Shown here piece after piece: positions 17,520 to 26,989 of a stretch of 64,000 nucleotides of DNA. The stretch lies in contig JAOPKB010000002.1 of assembly GCA_025517485.1 (NCBI GenBank), forward strand, positions 605,118 through 669,117. The letters are read 5' to 3'. The notes beneath the pieces are model-generated. The model saw only the letters and a list, made by a program, of their open reading frames with translations, did not search any database and was not told the origin of the DNA. The first letter of the stretch is position 1. Each line of letters starts with the position of its first letter. Source of the stretch: Natronoglomus mannanivorans (GTDB lineage Archaea; Halobacteriota; Halobacteria; Halobacteriales; Natrialbaceae). The position numbers and the translations under genes are program-made.

Positions 17520-18407
17520 TTAGTAATTGGTTTCGAGGGCGGCGGCGAGGGTGGGGGCGACGGAAACGACGCTGGCCGGCCCTTCGATCGTGTCGGTGCC
17601 ATAGATGGCTTCGACGCCCGCTCGAGAGAGCTTCGTGTAGGCGTTGGACGTCAACAGCGGGTGAACGCAGGTGACGAAGACACGGTCGACGCCGCGTTCG
17701 TGGAGGATCGCGACCGCCTCGCTCATCGTCGAGCCCGTCGCGATGATGTCGTCGGTGACGACGACGTCCCGGCCTTCGACGGCGGTATCGCTCGGGGAGA
17801 TTTCGACCTCCTCGCCCGACAGGCGAGTCTTCTCGAAGTAATCGACTTCTCCTTCGTCTTCGCCTTCTCGCTCGCCGTAGGCGTCTCGAACCGTCTCCGC
17901 GAGCTCGATCGCGCCGGCGTCCGGCGAGAGGAAGACGGGATCGGTGAGGTCCGCCGGAAGCGGGTCGGCGAGTCGGCCGGCGGCGGCGACGGCCTCCGCA
18001 GTGGGCTCGAAAAAGTCACAGACACCCTCCTCGTGTGGATCGACGGTGAGGACGCGATCCGCGCCGGTCGAGATCGCTCGCGCGACCGCCCGCGAGGAGA
18101 TCGGTTGGCCCGCCTCGAACGCCTCGTCCTGTCGTCCGTATCCCATGTAGGGGAGGACGGTGACGACCTCCTCTACGCCGGCCTCGCGGACGGCGTCCTG
18201 TAACTGCAACACCTCGAGGTGGGCGTCGCTCGAGACGGTCGACGCGACGATCACTGCGCGGTCGGTGTCGGCTGCCGAGAAGTCCGGGACAGACGCGAGG
18301 AGTTCGCCGTCGGGGAACCGGTCGTATTCGACGGCTGCGAGTGGCTGCTCGAGTTCGCGTGCGAGCGCGGCGGCGAGTGTCTGAGAGCGTGACCCACTGA
18401 CGATCAT
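17520..18407 (-). CDS. prs: Ribose-phosphate diphosphokinase (PRPP synthetase)
   Basis: This 295-residue enzyme makes PRPP from ribose 5-phosphate and ATP for nucleotide, histidine and tryptophan synthesis. Visible motifs are the N-terminal SGSRSQTLAAALARELEQPL and YDRFPDGE, the flexible-loop region YMGYGRQDEAFEAGQPISS, and the PRPP-binding loop VVVTDDIIATGSTM with its paired Asp. Between them, TVDPHEEG carries the divalent-metal histidine. An acidic insert (EREGEDEGE) sits near residues 180-190. It leads a possible operon with the H-NOX-like gene. Confidence 0.97.
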   Translation of the reverse strand: MIVSGSRSQTLAAALARELEQPLAAVEYDRFPDGELLASVPDFSAADTDRAVIVASTVSSDAHLEVLQLQDAVREAGVEEVVTVLPYMGYGRQDEAFEAGQPISSRAVARAISTGADRVLTVDPHEEGVCDFFEPTAEAVAAAGRLADPLPADLTDPVFLSPDAGAIELAETVRDAYGEREGEDEGEVDYFEKTRLSGEEVEISPSDTAVEGRDVVVTDDIIATGSTMSEAVAILHERGVDRVFVTCVHPLLTSNAYTKLSRAGVEAIYGTDTIEGPASVVSVAPTLAAALETNY

Positions 18408-18509
18408 GGTCGAAGTCAGTACGCCGGGGGTAAACCCGCTTTCGTTCTCCGACAGGGCCGTACGCTACAGGACCTGCCGTCGGTTCGCGTTTCGGTTCTG
18501 CTTTCGCCG

Positions 18510-19001
18510 TCAGTTCTCGCCGTCTTCGTCCTCGACGACAGCTGCCCCGTCGTTCCCGCACGGTCCGCCGCCGGGATCGCTCCAGATCGTGAGCTCACCC
18601 GCGCGATCGACGAGGACGAGGAGGTTGAGACAGTCGGGATCGTTCCACGTCGCCGGCGTCACCTCGATCAGGCGTTCCGTGTCGAGGCGTGCCCGCACCC
18701 GGAACGAGCCGGCCGTCGTCGGCCAGTTGCGCTCGAGTTCGGAGTCGCCGTCGTCGGCTGCGAGTTCGTGAGTCGACCAGTCTTCGATCTCGCCGTCGAA
18801 CTCGACGATGACGTCGACCGTGTGCGACTGATCGGCCAGGTTTTCGACTGTAATATTTCCGAGGACTGTTCCGCTCGAGGAGGCCGACTCCGAGTCACCG
18901 TTTCCGTCCGCTTCGGCACTGCCACCCAGACAGCCGGCGACCGCCCCCGTTGCGACGACGCCACTCGCGGCGAGGATCCGACGGCGCGTTATATCGCTCA
19001 T
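18510..19001 (-). CDS. Tat-exported lipoprotein, 163 aa
   Basis: The N-terminus is a twin-arginine lipoprotein signal: RRRILAASGVVATGAVAG followed by C24, the lipid-modified cysteine. After a Gly/Ser/Asp/Glu linker comes a small beta-rich domain (about 47-150) with sequences such as ITVENLADQSHTVDVIVEF and GSFRVRARLD. Two later cysteines (in DPDCLNL and GGPCGND) could form a disulfide. It would be anchored outside the membrane. The function is unknown and no transporter partner is adjacent. Confidence 0.85.
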   Translation of the reverse strand: MSDITRRRILAASGVVATGAVAGCLGGSAEADGNGDSESASSSGTVLGNITVENLADQSHTVDVIVEFDGEIEDWSTHELAADDGDSELERNWPTTAGSFRVRARLDTERLIEVTPATWNDPDCLNLLVLVDRAGELTIWSDPGGGPCGNDGAAVVEDEDGEN

Positions 19002-19073
19002 GTGAACCTTCTTTCGAACCGGACTAAATCAATCCTTCGTCAGACACCTGTTCGACCGCTGGCGATTCACGCG

Positions 19074-19985
19074 TCACTCGAGTGACGGAATCGCGACCCC
19101 AGCGACGTCGGTGACGCCCAAGGTTCGCGAGCGCCACCCCTCGATGGCGTCGCTCTCGCCTGCGTCCACGCTCGCCGCCAGAAACGTTCCCCGCCCGGTC
19201 ACCGCGTACACCGTCTCGCCGTAGGCGAGGTCGACGACCGGCACGCTCGTCCGAGCGTACTCGAGCCACTCGCCGTCGGCGTGTTCGTAGACCGAGAGTC
19301 CGGAGACGGCGTGGGCCCGTCGAAGGGTTCCCGGTTCGCTCGCCGGGTCGGCAGTCACGACGTCGAACTCTCGACCGTGGGCCTCGAGCCACCCGTTTCC
19401 GAGCGTATAGAGGCCGTCGGCCGTCGCCGCCTGTGGGATGCCGTCGGCCGAGACGTCTCGGACGTCGGTGAGTCCGGCGTGCTCGAGTTCCCCGTCGTGG
19501 ACCCGGAAGACGCCGCCTGCAGTCCCGACGAGGTCGCCGTCGATCGCGCGCACCTCGAGGTCGGTGTCGGCCGACTCGAGGGTCTCCCATTCCCGCTCGT
19601 CCTCACTGCGGCGGCCGACTCGCCCGTCGGAACCGGCCGCGAGCAGGTCGTCGCCGTCGAAGCCGACGGCGGTCGCGGGACCGAAGTCGGTTCGGGTGAA
19701 CGTCTCTGCGTCCGCTTTTCCGTCGAGCTCGTCTTCGCTCCCGTTCTCTTCTTCTCTCTCACTCGCCCCCTCGAGCGAACGAACGATCACGTCCTCGTCG
19801 GTCGCGACGGCCACGGTCGACGCCGTCGCAGCGACGTCTCGAGCGACGCAGCGCTCGACCAGGGAGAACTCCCCGACGATGTCGTCGGCGACGGCGACGC
19901 GGACGACGCCGATCGCGCTGGCGACGTAGGCCTCGGTCGCGTCCTGTCGGTTGCTGTAGACGCGTTTTTCCTCGAGCGTGCTCAT
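19074..19985 (-). CDS. HVO_0234-type beta-propeller protein
   Basis: This protein of about 303 residues starts MSTLEEKRVYSNRQDATEAYVAS. It repeats short beta motifs of the type TAVGFDGDDLLAAGSDGRV and VRAIDGDLVGTAGGVFRV, as expected for a WD40/Kelch-like propeller. There is no signal peptide, so it should be cytoplasmic. A Glu/Asp-rich stretch near 78-95 interrupts the second blade. I recognise it as the haloarchaeal HVO_0234 group, whose function is not known. An upstream in-frame start at 20138 is rejected because that stretch is low-complexity promoter DNA. Confidence 0.8.
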   Translation of the reverse strand: MSTLEEKRVYSNRQDATEAYVASAIGVVRVAVADDIVGEFSLVERCVARDVAATASTVAVATDEDVIVRSLEGASEREEENGSEDELDGKADAETFTRTDFGPATAVGFDGDDLLAAGSDGRVGRRSEDEREWETLESADTDLEVRAIDGDLVGTAGGVFRVHDGELEHAGLTDVRDVSADGIPQAATADGLYTLGNGWLEAHGREFDVVTADPASEPGTLRRAHAVSGLSVYEHADGEWLEYARTSVPVVDLAYGETVYAVTGRGTFLAASVDAGESDAIEGWRSRTLGVTDVAGVAIPSLE

Positions 19986-20291
19986 ACTCGCTCGGTCGGT
20001 CGGGAGCGCCGAAAACGTTCCGTCACGTGGTTTCGGTCGACGGGTGTGGGGGTGGTCTCGACTCGAGTGTCTGTTCCTGTTTCTGGCCGGGTTCTCGTTC
20101 TCGCTCTCACTTTCGTCCTCGTCTTCGACCTCCCCCAACGATCACCCCCGATCTCCCCCGATATTCGAAACAGCCCGACACCACATTCGCGCCGCGACCC
20201 GGAGTAACGACACGCATCTCACAGTTGGGGGGCCGAGAAATCACACACTACTCCGGAATCACTTTGAGGATGCCGTCCCCAGAACGATTCG
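19986..20291. other. 306-bp divergent intergenic region, no gene seen
   Basis: The region separates the beta-propeller gene (leftward) from glmM (rightward). It contains a pyrimidine-rich low-complexity run (about 20085-20150, TCTCGCTCTCACTTTCGTCC and similar) and a less GC-rich 60 bp before glmM that probably carries its promoter. I see no open frame with haloarchaeal codon use and no RNA-like structure. Confidence 0.5.
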
Positions 20292-21656
20292 ATGAACGTC
20301 TTCGGTTCGAGCGGGACGCGTGGCGTCGCCAACGAGGAGTTGACGCCGGAGTTCGTGTTACGCGTCGCGAAAGCCGCGGGGACGACGTGGGGGGACAAAC
20401 GCGTTGCGATCGCTCGAGACACCAGACTCACCGGTGGGATGCTCGCCGACGCCGCTGCGAGCGGTCTCGCTAGCGTCGGGACGGACGTCGATCGACTCGG
20501 TATCGTTTCGACACCCGGGGCGCAGGCCTACGCCGAACGCGAGGGGATCGCGACGATCGTTATCACCGCCTCACACAACCCGCCACAGTACAACGGCGTC
20601 AAACTCGTCGGGACAGACGGGATCGAGCTCACGATCGCCGATCTCGAGGAGATCGAGGAGACGCTACTGGCGGAAGCGTTCGAAACCGCTCCGTGGAACG
20701 CCACCGGTCGCGTTCGCGAGATCGACGGTGTTCGACGGGCCTACATCGACGAACTCCTCGAGCACGTCGATCGCGAGACGATCGCCGACGCCGGCCTCAC
20801 CGTCGCACTCGATCCCGGCCACGGTGCGGGCTCGCTGACGAGTCCGGAGTTTCTCCGGAAACTGGGCTGTCGCGTCGTCACCGTCAACGGCCAGCCAGAC
20901 GGTCACTTCCCCGGTCGCGACCCCGAACCGGTTCCAGAAAATCTCGCGGATCTCGGCCGTCTGGTCCGTGCGACCGACGCCGACCTCGGCATCGCTCACG
21001 ACGGCGACGCCGACCGTGCGATCTTCTTCGACGAGGACGGAACCTACATTCACGGGGACGCCACCCTCGCCGCGTTGGCCGCCGCCGAACTCGAGGCCGG
21101 AGACACTACCGTCTCCGCGGTCAACGTCTCCCAGCGGCTGGTCGACGTCGCCAACGACGTGGGTGCGGACCTCGAACTCACCCCTATCGGTTCGACGAAC
21201 ATCATCACCCGGATCGAGGAACTCGAGGAAAACGGCCAGCGGGTTCCCATCGCGGGCGAGGGCAACGGCGGGATCTTCTTCCCCGCCTATCGGCTCTCCC
21301 GGGACGGCGCCTACACCGCCGCCCGATTCCTCGAACTCGTCGCCGAGCGCCCGGCCAGCGAGCTCGTCGAGCCCTACGACGACTACGCCAACGTTCGCCG
21401 GAACATTCACTACGAGTCGACCGCCGAACGCGACGCGATGCTCGACGCGGCAGCCAATCAGGCCCACGAGTCCGACGCCGAGTTGAACACCCGCGACGGC
21501 TATCGGTTAGACCACGGTGACGCCTGGGTGCTCGCTCGTCCCTCCGGCACCGAACCGCTCGTGCGCATCTACGCCGAAGCTCGCGACCAGTCCCGTGCCG
21601 ACGGACTCGCAGCGGACATGTACGACGCGCTGGCGGACGCGAAAGCCGACGCCTAA
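20292..21656 (+). CDS. glmM: Phosphoglucosamine mutase-type phosphohexomutase
   Basis: This 454-residue alpha-D-phosphohexomutase probably interconverts glucosamine 6- and 1-phosphate for UDP-GlcNAc synthesis, or acts on other hexose phosphates. All four family motifs are present: the phosphoserine loop TASHNPPQYNG (S94), the metal loop D237-G-D239-A-D241-R, the sugar loop GEGNGG, and the phosphate loop RPSGTEP. The start MNVFGSSGTRG is canonical. Archaeal family members can be bifunctional, so strict substrate choice is inferred. No other sugar-nucleotide gene is adjacent. Confidence 0.93.
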   Translation: MNVFGSSGTRGVANEELTPEFVLRVAKAAGTTWGDKRVAIARDTRLTGGMLADAAASGLASVGTDVDRLGIVSTPGAQAYAEREGIATIVITASHNPPQYNGVKLVGTDGIELTIADLEEIEETLLAEAFETAPWNATGRVREIDGVRRAYIDELLEHVDRETIADAGLTVALDPGHGAGSLTSPEFLRKLGCRVVTVNGQPDGHFPGRDPEPVPENLADLGRLVRATDADLGIAHDGDADRAIFFDEDGTYIHGDATLAALAAAELEAGDTTVSAVNVSQRLVDVANDVGADLELTPIGSTNIITRIEELEENGQRVPIAGEGNGGIFFPAYRLSRDGAYTAARFLELVAERPASELVEPYDDYANVRRNIHYESTAERDAMLDAAANQAHESDAELNTRDGYRLDHGDAWVLARPSGTEPLVRIYAEARDQSRADGLAADMYDALADAKADA

Positions 21657-21781
21657 TTTCGAGACTCCCCTCGAGTCTCTCGCACTGGTATCCGTGAGAG
21701 CGCTTTTCAATCCCCCCGTAGACGTCTCTCGTAACCGATGCTCGTGAGCACAGCCGATCACACTCGAGTGCACCACCAAGT

Positions 21782-22846
21782 GTGACGTCGACTCCGGAGG
21801 ACCGCGATCCACCGGCGTCCCAGCCGGATCCGCTGGTGGGTGAGGAGTCGCGACTCGACGAGTTGCTACACTGGGTCTACCTACACGGCAATCGCGGTGT
21901 GCTGTCCGCGTTGCTTCTGGCCGGCGTGTTCGGTGCGTCGTTGCTCTTGATTCGTATCGATCTCATTACACCCGCCGAAGCGGGAGACGTCACCGCCCTC
22001 TCCGCGGCGCTGGTCGGTGGGATGCTCCCCTTCATCACCGTCGTCCTCGCGATCAACCAGCTGATCCTCTCCGAAGAGTTCGGCACGACCGGTGCCTTTT
22101 TCGAACGCCTCGAGGCCTCGCGCGAGTTCCGGCGAACGGTCGAAGACCACACCGGCTATCGGCCCAGCCCCGTCGAGCCGGCGGCGTTCCTTCGGTCGCT
22201 GATCGAAGCGAAACGACGGACGGCACGCGGGCTGCAGAACGTCTGTCACAGCTCCGGGTCGGGTTCGAATCTGGAACTCCGGGCGGACGTCGACGACTAC
22301 GTCGATCTCACGGCACCCAAAGACGACGACGCGGTCGAGACGCTCGAGGGAACGACCTTCGGAACGTTCACCGTCATCGGCGTGATCCTCCACTACAACG
22401 ATCCCTGGCAGTTACAGGAAGTCAGACAGATCCGGGCCCACCACCGGTTCAGGATCTCCGACGCGGTCGATCGCCAACTCGACCGACTCGAGGACCTCCT
22501 CCGGGACATCCACGTCACCCGCCAGTACTTCAAGACGGTGTACATGCAACAGGAGCTGGCGGATCTCTCGAAGATCCTGCTGTACGTCGGCTTTCCGACG
22601 CTGCTCGGCGGGGCGTTCATCATCATCTCGTATGGCAACCTTCTCGCACTGGCTCTCCACCCGTACGTCTACGCGCTGGTCGTCAGCACGACGATCACGG
22701 CTCTGTTCAGCCCGTTCGCCGTCTTGCTCGCGTACGTTCTTCGAATCGCGACGATCGCACGACGCACGGCCGCGGACTTCGGTCCGTTCGTCCTGCAAGA
22801 GCAGTTGCCAAGCGAAGACCTCGAGACGAGCGACGCCGGTGAGTGA
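21782..22846 (+). CDS. Haloarchaeal membrane protein with four helices, 354 aa
   Basis: The start is GTG at 21782. An acidic N-terminus leads into two helices (GVLSALLLAGVFGASLLLIR; then ALSAALVGGMLPFITVVLAI). A cytoplasmic block of about 150 residues (SREFRRTVEDHTGYRP onward) follows. Two more helices lie near 260-325 (TLLGGAFIIISYGNLLAL; VVSTTITALFSPFAVLLAYV), then an acidic tail. It resembles unnamed haloarchaeal membrane proteins; no channel or enzyme motif is visible. Gaps of 125 and 89 bases separate it from its neighbours. Confidence 0.8.
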   Translation: MTSTPEDRDPPASQPDPLVGEESRLDELLHWVYLHGNRGVLSALLLAGVFGASLLLIRIDLITPAEAGDVTALSAALVGGMLPFITVVLAINQLILSEEFGTTGAFFERLEASREFRRTVEDHTGYRPSPVEPAAFLRSLIEAKRRTARGLQNVCHSSGSGSNLELRADVDDYVDLTAPKDDDAVETLEGTTFGTFTVIGVILHYNDPWQLQEVRQIRAHHRFRISDAVDRQLDRLEDLLRDIHVTRQYFKTVYMQQELADLSKILLYVGFPTLLGGAFIIISYGNLLALALHPYVYALVVSTTITALFSPFAVLLAYVLRIATIARRTAADFGPFVLQEQLPSEDLETSDAGE

Positions 22847-22935
22847 TGGCTTTCGTGGATTTCGGAGACCTCTCCTCTCGACCGTCTGTGGATCCGACGG
22901 ACTCGCCGAGTTCCAAACCGAGTGCTGCTTGAGCG

Positions 22936-23445
22936 TCACGACTCGGTCCGCTCGCGATAGCTCCGACTGGCCCGCTCGCCGATCATCAGGGCTCTATGGG
23001 CACTGACGAGGACGACGACTGCTCCGACGATGAGCGCACCCTCGAGGAGCGTCGGAAGTAATCCGAGCGAGACGATGAGCGTCGTCGCACACGCGGGCGG
23101 GTGTCTGGCACGTGCCCAGAGCATCCCCGCGACGGTCAGTACCATCGCGAGAACGCCACTGGCCGCGAGCCGGAGCCCCTCGACCGACCCTGGCTCGAGT
23201 GCGTTTGTCATGGTGACGCCGCCGGCGAGTAGCGCGTACGCGAGGAGACCGGCGACGACGCCGATTACGTGACCGCCGATCACCCGCCGCGCGTTGCTGG
23301 CCTCGCTCCGGGGAAACATCGCCAGCACGAACGCGGAGGGGCCGAGACTCGGGAACAACATCGGGAGCCCCGAGAGCCAGGCGACGGCGGCCGTCACGGT
23401 GACGAGGAATCCGGCGTGTATCGTCGTCCCGACTCGGTCGTCCAT
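22936..23445 (-). CDS. HPP family integral membrane protein
   Basis: This 169-residue protein has four to five hydrophobic segments and the family-defining HPP motif in ARHPPACATTLIV. The preceding SLGPSAFVLAMFP is the second conserved block. HPP proteins occur in bacteria, archaea and plastids, and some are nitrite transporters, so small-anion transport is a possible role by family analogy. It lies just downstream of the universal stress protein gene, read from right to left, with a 65-bp gap. Confidence 0.88.
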   Translation of the reverse strand: MDDRVGTTIHAGFLVTVTAAVAWLSGLPMLFPSLGPSAFVLAMFPRSEASNARRVIGGHVIGVVAGLLAYALLAGGVTMTNALEPGSVEGLRLAASGVLAMVLTVAGMLWARARHPPACATTLIVSLGLLPTLLEGALIVGAVVVLVSAHRALMIGERASRSYRERTES

Positions 23446-23510
23446 GTCGTCCGGTGAGAGTTCTCTTCGAGAAATAAAACCACGACGATTGTGCGGCCCG
23501 GAAACGCGGT

Positions 23511-23924
23511 CTATCTGACGATCGTCACCGGCACCGGCGACCGCCGGGTGACCTGCTCTGCGACGCTCCCGAGCAGCATCCGCGAGACGCCCGACCGCCC
23601 CTCGCTCCCCATGATCAACTGATCGACGCCCTCGCGGTCGACGTACTCGAGGATCGCGTCCGCGGCGGTCCCATCGATGACTACCGTTTCGACGCTCGTC
23701 TCGTGTTCTGCCGCGATCGCGTCGACGTCCGCGAAGAGGTCCGGTTCGCCGTCCGGCCCACTCTGTCCGCCGTACTGAGCCTCGAGTTCGTCGACCGCGT
23801 GAACGACCGTGATCTCGTCGTCCGGAAAGATCGTGAGCGCGTGCTCGAGGGCCGCTCGAGCCGGCTCGGAGTCGTCCATCGGGACGAGCAGGTGTCTCGG
23901 ATTCGGCGTCGATTTGGATGTCAC
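23511..23924 (-). CDS. Universal stress protein (UspA family)
   Basis: This 137-residue single-domain UspA protein has the ATP-binding signature G-2x-G-9x-G(S) in GSEGRSGVSRMLLGS near the C-terminus. It also has the N-terminal strand HLLVPMDDSEPARAAL and the family ending SPVPVTIVR. Such proteins bind ATP and dimerise, with roles in stress tolerance. Haloarchaea carry many copies. The neighbours (HPP protein downstream, DUF7118-like coiled-coil gene upstream) lie on the same strand with short gaps. Confidence 0.93.
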   Translation of the reverse strand: MTSKSTPNPRHLLVPMDDSEPARAALEHALTIFPDDEITVVHAVDELEAQYGGQSGPDGEPDLFADVDAIAAEHETSVETVVIDGTAADAILEYVDREGVDQLIMGSEGRSGVSRMLLGSVAEQVTRRSPVPVTIVR

Positions 23925-23945
23925 GTCTCTGGGTGTCCGGTTCGG

Positions 23946-25130
23946 TCAGTTCTCAGTGGCGAGTACGCTCTGAATCCGGTCGTGTTCCTCCCGAAGCGCC
24001 TCGAGTTCCTCCTCGATCCGTCCGTCGGCGAGTCGCCGGCGCTGGTCCTCGGTCAACTGCTCGACCGCGACGGCGGCCGTCTGCAGGCGGTCGTACTCGA
24101 ACTCCGAATCAGAGTGGGACCCGAGCGCCAACTGCCGGAGCTCCCGAAGTCGGACGACGAGTTCCTCGCCGCCGATCCGTTCGACGAACGGCCGCAACTC
24201 CCGGAGTCGGTACCGCAACTCGGCTGCCGGTGCCGGCGGCCACGCCACCGATAGCGGTTCGGCGTCGATCCCCTCGAGGTAGGTCTGTTGGGTCGCGACA
24301 CGCCGCTTGAGTTCGTCGGCGTCGTCGACGTAGTGGTCGAGTTTCGACCGCGAGTAGTTCGCGTACTCGAGGAGTTTCGGAATCGTTTCTGTCCCCGCTC
24401 CGTTCTCGCTGACGTACTCCCGGAGCTCCTCGGGGGGCTGCTCGAACGGAACCAGCGGGTACCAGCGACTGCGCTCGAGCACGTCGAACACCTCACGAGC
24501 GGACTCTGACTGACGATACGCGACGAACGACTCGTAAACGGCCTCGTTGTAGGCCGCGATCGGCTCTCGGAGGCGGTCGACCGGCGCCTCGAGATCCGCC
24601 GAGGAGAGTTCGAGCAGCCGGTTCCGGTGATCGATCTCGTCGTCGATCGTCCGCAGTCGTTTGTTCGCTTCTTTGCGCGTCTCCGCGAGTGCCTCGCGGG
24701 CTTCAGTGCGTTCTTCGAGGAGCTCGGAAAACGCTTTGCCGGGCTCGAGGGCCTCCTCTGCGCGCTCGAAGTCCGCTTCTTTCAGCCGACGCTTGTCGAT
24801 GGCCTCCAGTGCCGACTCGAACGCCTCCCGTCGAGCGATATCCGCTGGGAGCCCCTCGACAAGCGAGGAGAACTGGCCCTCGAGTTCGATGTAGGCCTTG
24901 AAGTTCTCTCGGCCGGTTCCCGTCGCCCGGTCGACGTAGTCCTCGAGGAGCTTCCGGGCCCGCTGGTAGGCGTCGGCGGCGTCCTCGACGGTCTCTTCGC
25001 CGTGGTCGTCGATCCGGGCGTCGACGGTTGCGAGCCGATCGCGGGCGCGTTCGAGCCGGTCGACGTGGTCGACCGTCTCCGAGTCGGTACCGTTCTCGCC
25101 GCTGACACGGTGCTGGGCGGGTTCGCTCAT
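23946..25130 (-). CDS. Coiled-coil protein (DUF7118-like), 394 aa
   Basis: Most of the chain is helical with heptad-like patterns (RLERARDRLATVDARIDDH near the start, then REALAETRKEANKRLRTIDD). There is no signal peptide or membrane helix. A central segment (about 215-250) has a different, Pro-containing composition (SRWYPLVPFEQPPEELREY). It begins 5 bases after the hisI stop, so the two genes are probably cotranscribed. I recognise the type as a conserved haloarchaeal protein of unknown function. The start at 25130 (MSEPAQHRVSG) is preferred over an upstream frame that overlaps hisI. Confidence 0.82.
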   Translation of the reverse strand: MSEPAQHRVSGENGTDSETVDHVDRLERARDRLATVDARIDDHGEETVEDAADAYQRARKLLEDYVDRATGTGRENFKAYIELEGQFSSLVEGLPADIARREAFESALEAIDKRRLKEADFERAEEALEPGKAFSELLEERTEAREALAETRKEANKRLRTIDDEIDHRNRLLELSSADLEAPVDRLREPIAAYNEAVYESFVAYRQSESAREVFDVLERSRWYPLVPFEQPPEELREYVSENGAGTETIPKLLEYANYSRSKLDHYVDDADELKRRVATQQTYLEGIDAEPLSVAWPPAPAAELRYRLRELRPFVERIGGEELVVRLRELRQLALGSHSDSEFEYDRLQTAAVAVEQLTEDQRRRLADGRIEEELEALREEHDRIQSVLATEN

Positions 25131-25135
25131 CGTTG

Positions 25136-25528
25136 TCAGTAGACGGACTCCGGATCGAAGACCCGTTCGCCGACGTTCTCGCCTTCGATGGTACGATAGA
25201 AACACGACCGGTGACCCGTGTGACAGGCACCGCCTTCCTGATCGACGAGATAGAGCAAGGTGTCGGCGTCACAGTCGACGCGGACGTCTTCGACCTGTTG
25301 GGTGTGGCCGCTCGTCTTCCCCTTCTGCCACAGTTCGTCGCGACTTCGCGAGTAGTAGTGAGCGACGCCCGTTTCGCGTGTCCGCTCTAGGGCTTCCGGC
25401 GAGACGTACGCGAGCATCAGGACCTCTCCCGTCTCGGCGTCCTGAGCGATGGCGGGAACCAGTCCGTCCTCGCCGAACGCGACGTCGACGGCGGTGTCGG
25501 TGTCGGTGTCAGTGACGGTGTCTTCCAT
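25136..25528 (-). CDS. hisI: Phosphoribosyl-AMP cyclohydrolase
   Basis: This 130-residue enzyme opens the adenine ring of phosphoribosyl-AMP, the third step of histidine synthesis. The zinc and magnesium sites are complete: D85, C86, D87 and D89 in VDCDAD, C102 (GACHTGH) and C109 (SCFYR). The central motif [20 protein letters not shown] is diagnostic. It is a stand-alone HisI domain; the PRPP-ATP pyrophosphatase (HisE) is not fused and not in this window. The start at 25528 avoids a basic extension. Confidence 0.97.
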   Translation of the reverse strand: MEDTVTDTDTDTAVDVAFGEDGLVPAIAQDAETGEVLMLAYVSPEALERTRETGVAHYYSRSRDELWQKGKTSGHTQQVEDVRVDCDADTLLYLVDQEGGACHTGHRSCFYRTIEGENVGERVFDPESVY

Positions 25529-25764
25529 GCGCGGGGAAACGACCGTCGGGGCGATAGGTCTTTTGCCGCTATCGGTTTCCCGGCTTCCCTCCAATCCCGT
25601 CGCCGTCGCCGTTCATCACTCGAACGCCGGTGAGTTCGAACCGGACGAACAACGCGATTCGTCGGACCGATCGTTTCGTGTCGAACGTGTCACACTGTTT
25701 TCGATCCGATCTGCTTTCCAATGGTTATAACGAGAACGAATCGGGATAAAATACACGACTAATT

Positions 25765-25790
25765 AGAGATAAAAATACTTTTACTATATG
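25765..25790 (+). promoter_or_regulatory. Likely promoter of the TFB gene
   Basis: The 299-bp gap before the TFB gene becomes strongly AT-rich here (GATAAAAATACTTTTACT), unlike the GC-rich surroundings. A TATA box in this stretch would put transcription about 25 bases downstream, giving a short leader before the ATG at 25828. Assigned from composition and position only. Confidence 0.5.
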
Positions 25791-25827
25791 ATCTTCTCTG
25801 AACACGTGTAGAAGTCAACTTTCAAAC

Positions 25828-26754
25828 ATGGCTAACGCCAATACCCCCGAAAATTGCCCCGATTGTGAGGGGCGATTACGTGCTATCGAAACGGAACTCG
25901 TCTGTGAAGATTGCGGTCTCGTCGCCGAAACCGACCCGATCGATCACGGCCCCGAGTGGCGGTCGTTCGACGACGACGAGACGAACCGGAAACGGACTGG
26001 TGCACCGTTGACACGATCGCGTCACGATCGCGGCCTCTCGACGGAGATCGGCTCGAGTTCACGACTTCGAATAACCGGTCGAAAGCGACGGCAGATCGGT
26101 CGCATGCGACGCGAACACAACCGCGCACGGTTCGAATCGAAGGCAGACCGCAACCAAGTGACCGGATTTTCAGAAATCTGGCGCATCATCTCTCAGCTCC
26201 CGCTGCCGGTGAACACTCGAGAGCAAGCCTGTCGCCTGTTCGCGTCCGCCCAGTCTGCATCCCTCCTTCAGGGCCGCTCGATCGAAGGGTTCGCCGCCGC
26301 AGCGGTCTACGCAACCTGTCGCACGCGGTCGAACGCTCGCACGATCGAAGAGATCGTCTCCGTCTCCTATGCGGACGCCGCGGAACTCAAAGCCGCCTAC
26401 GCCGCCCTCAACCGGGAACTGGGATTACCGATCGGACCGATCGACCCGACCGAGTACTTGCCACGGTACGCCTCCAAACTCGACCTCGAGACCGACGTCG
26501 AACGTCGTGCTACCTGTTACGTAACGCGACTCCGTGAAGCCAATCGGATCGGCAGCCGAAACCCCAGTGGTATCGCTGCCGGCTGTCTGTACACTGCAAC
26601 CCGAACCGTGCCGACGGTCGAACCGATCACGCAGGCCGCAGCCGCAGACGTCGCCAGCGTCGCACCAGCGACGGTTCGTGCAACCGTCGACAACCTTCGG
26701 GAGCTGGCAGCCGACCCAGCGTCTGGATTCGAACTCGAAGGCGGTCTCGGGTGA
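25828..26754 (+). CDS. tfb: Transcription initiation factor IIB (TFB)
   Basis: This 308-residue general transcription factor recruits RNA polymerase to TBP-bound promoters and contacts the BRE. The zinc ribbon ligands are C10, C13, C26 and C29 (CPDC...CEDC). The B-finger/linker region follows (GLSTEIGSSSRLRITGRKRR). Two cyclin folds then span about 115-205 and 210-300 (IEGFAAAAVYATCRTRSNAR; PSGIAAGCLYTATRTV). Haloarchaea hold several TFB paralogs with different promoter sets. This one diverges from the common sequence in places, so it is probably one of the specialised copies. Confidence 0.95.
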   Translation: MANANTPENCPDCEGRLRAIETELVCEDCGLVAETDPIDHGPEWRSFDDDETNRKRTGAPLTRSRHDRGLSTEIGSSSRLRITGRKRRQIGRMRREHNRARFESKADRNQVTGFSEIWRIISQLPLPVNTREQACRLFASAQSASLLQGRSIEGFAAAAVYATCRTRSNARTIEEIVSVSYADAAELKAAYAALNRELGLPIGPIDPTEYLPRYASKLDLETDVERRATCYVTRLREANRIGSRNPSGIAAGCLYTATRTVPTVEPITQAAAADVASVAPATVRATVDNLRELAADPASGFELEGGLG

Positions 26755-26989
26755 CGTTCAACGATCGTCGTCACTGGCCGTCGTTGCACGCCTGATCGCA
26801 CGAGGAGCGAGTGAACCGAACGAGACTCGCAAAGCGGTGAACGGTCACTGGCGGACACCGTGAGCGAAATCCGCAGCGTGTGCGATCGATGTACACGACG
26901 CTCGCCGACTCCTCTCACTCTCGTTCGAACACTTCGGCTCTCGAGTGTCCACTCACTCGAGTCCCTCACTAAAACGCTTCCCTCAGCCC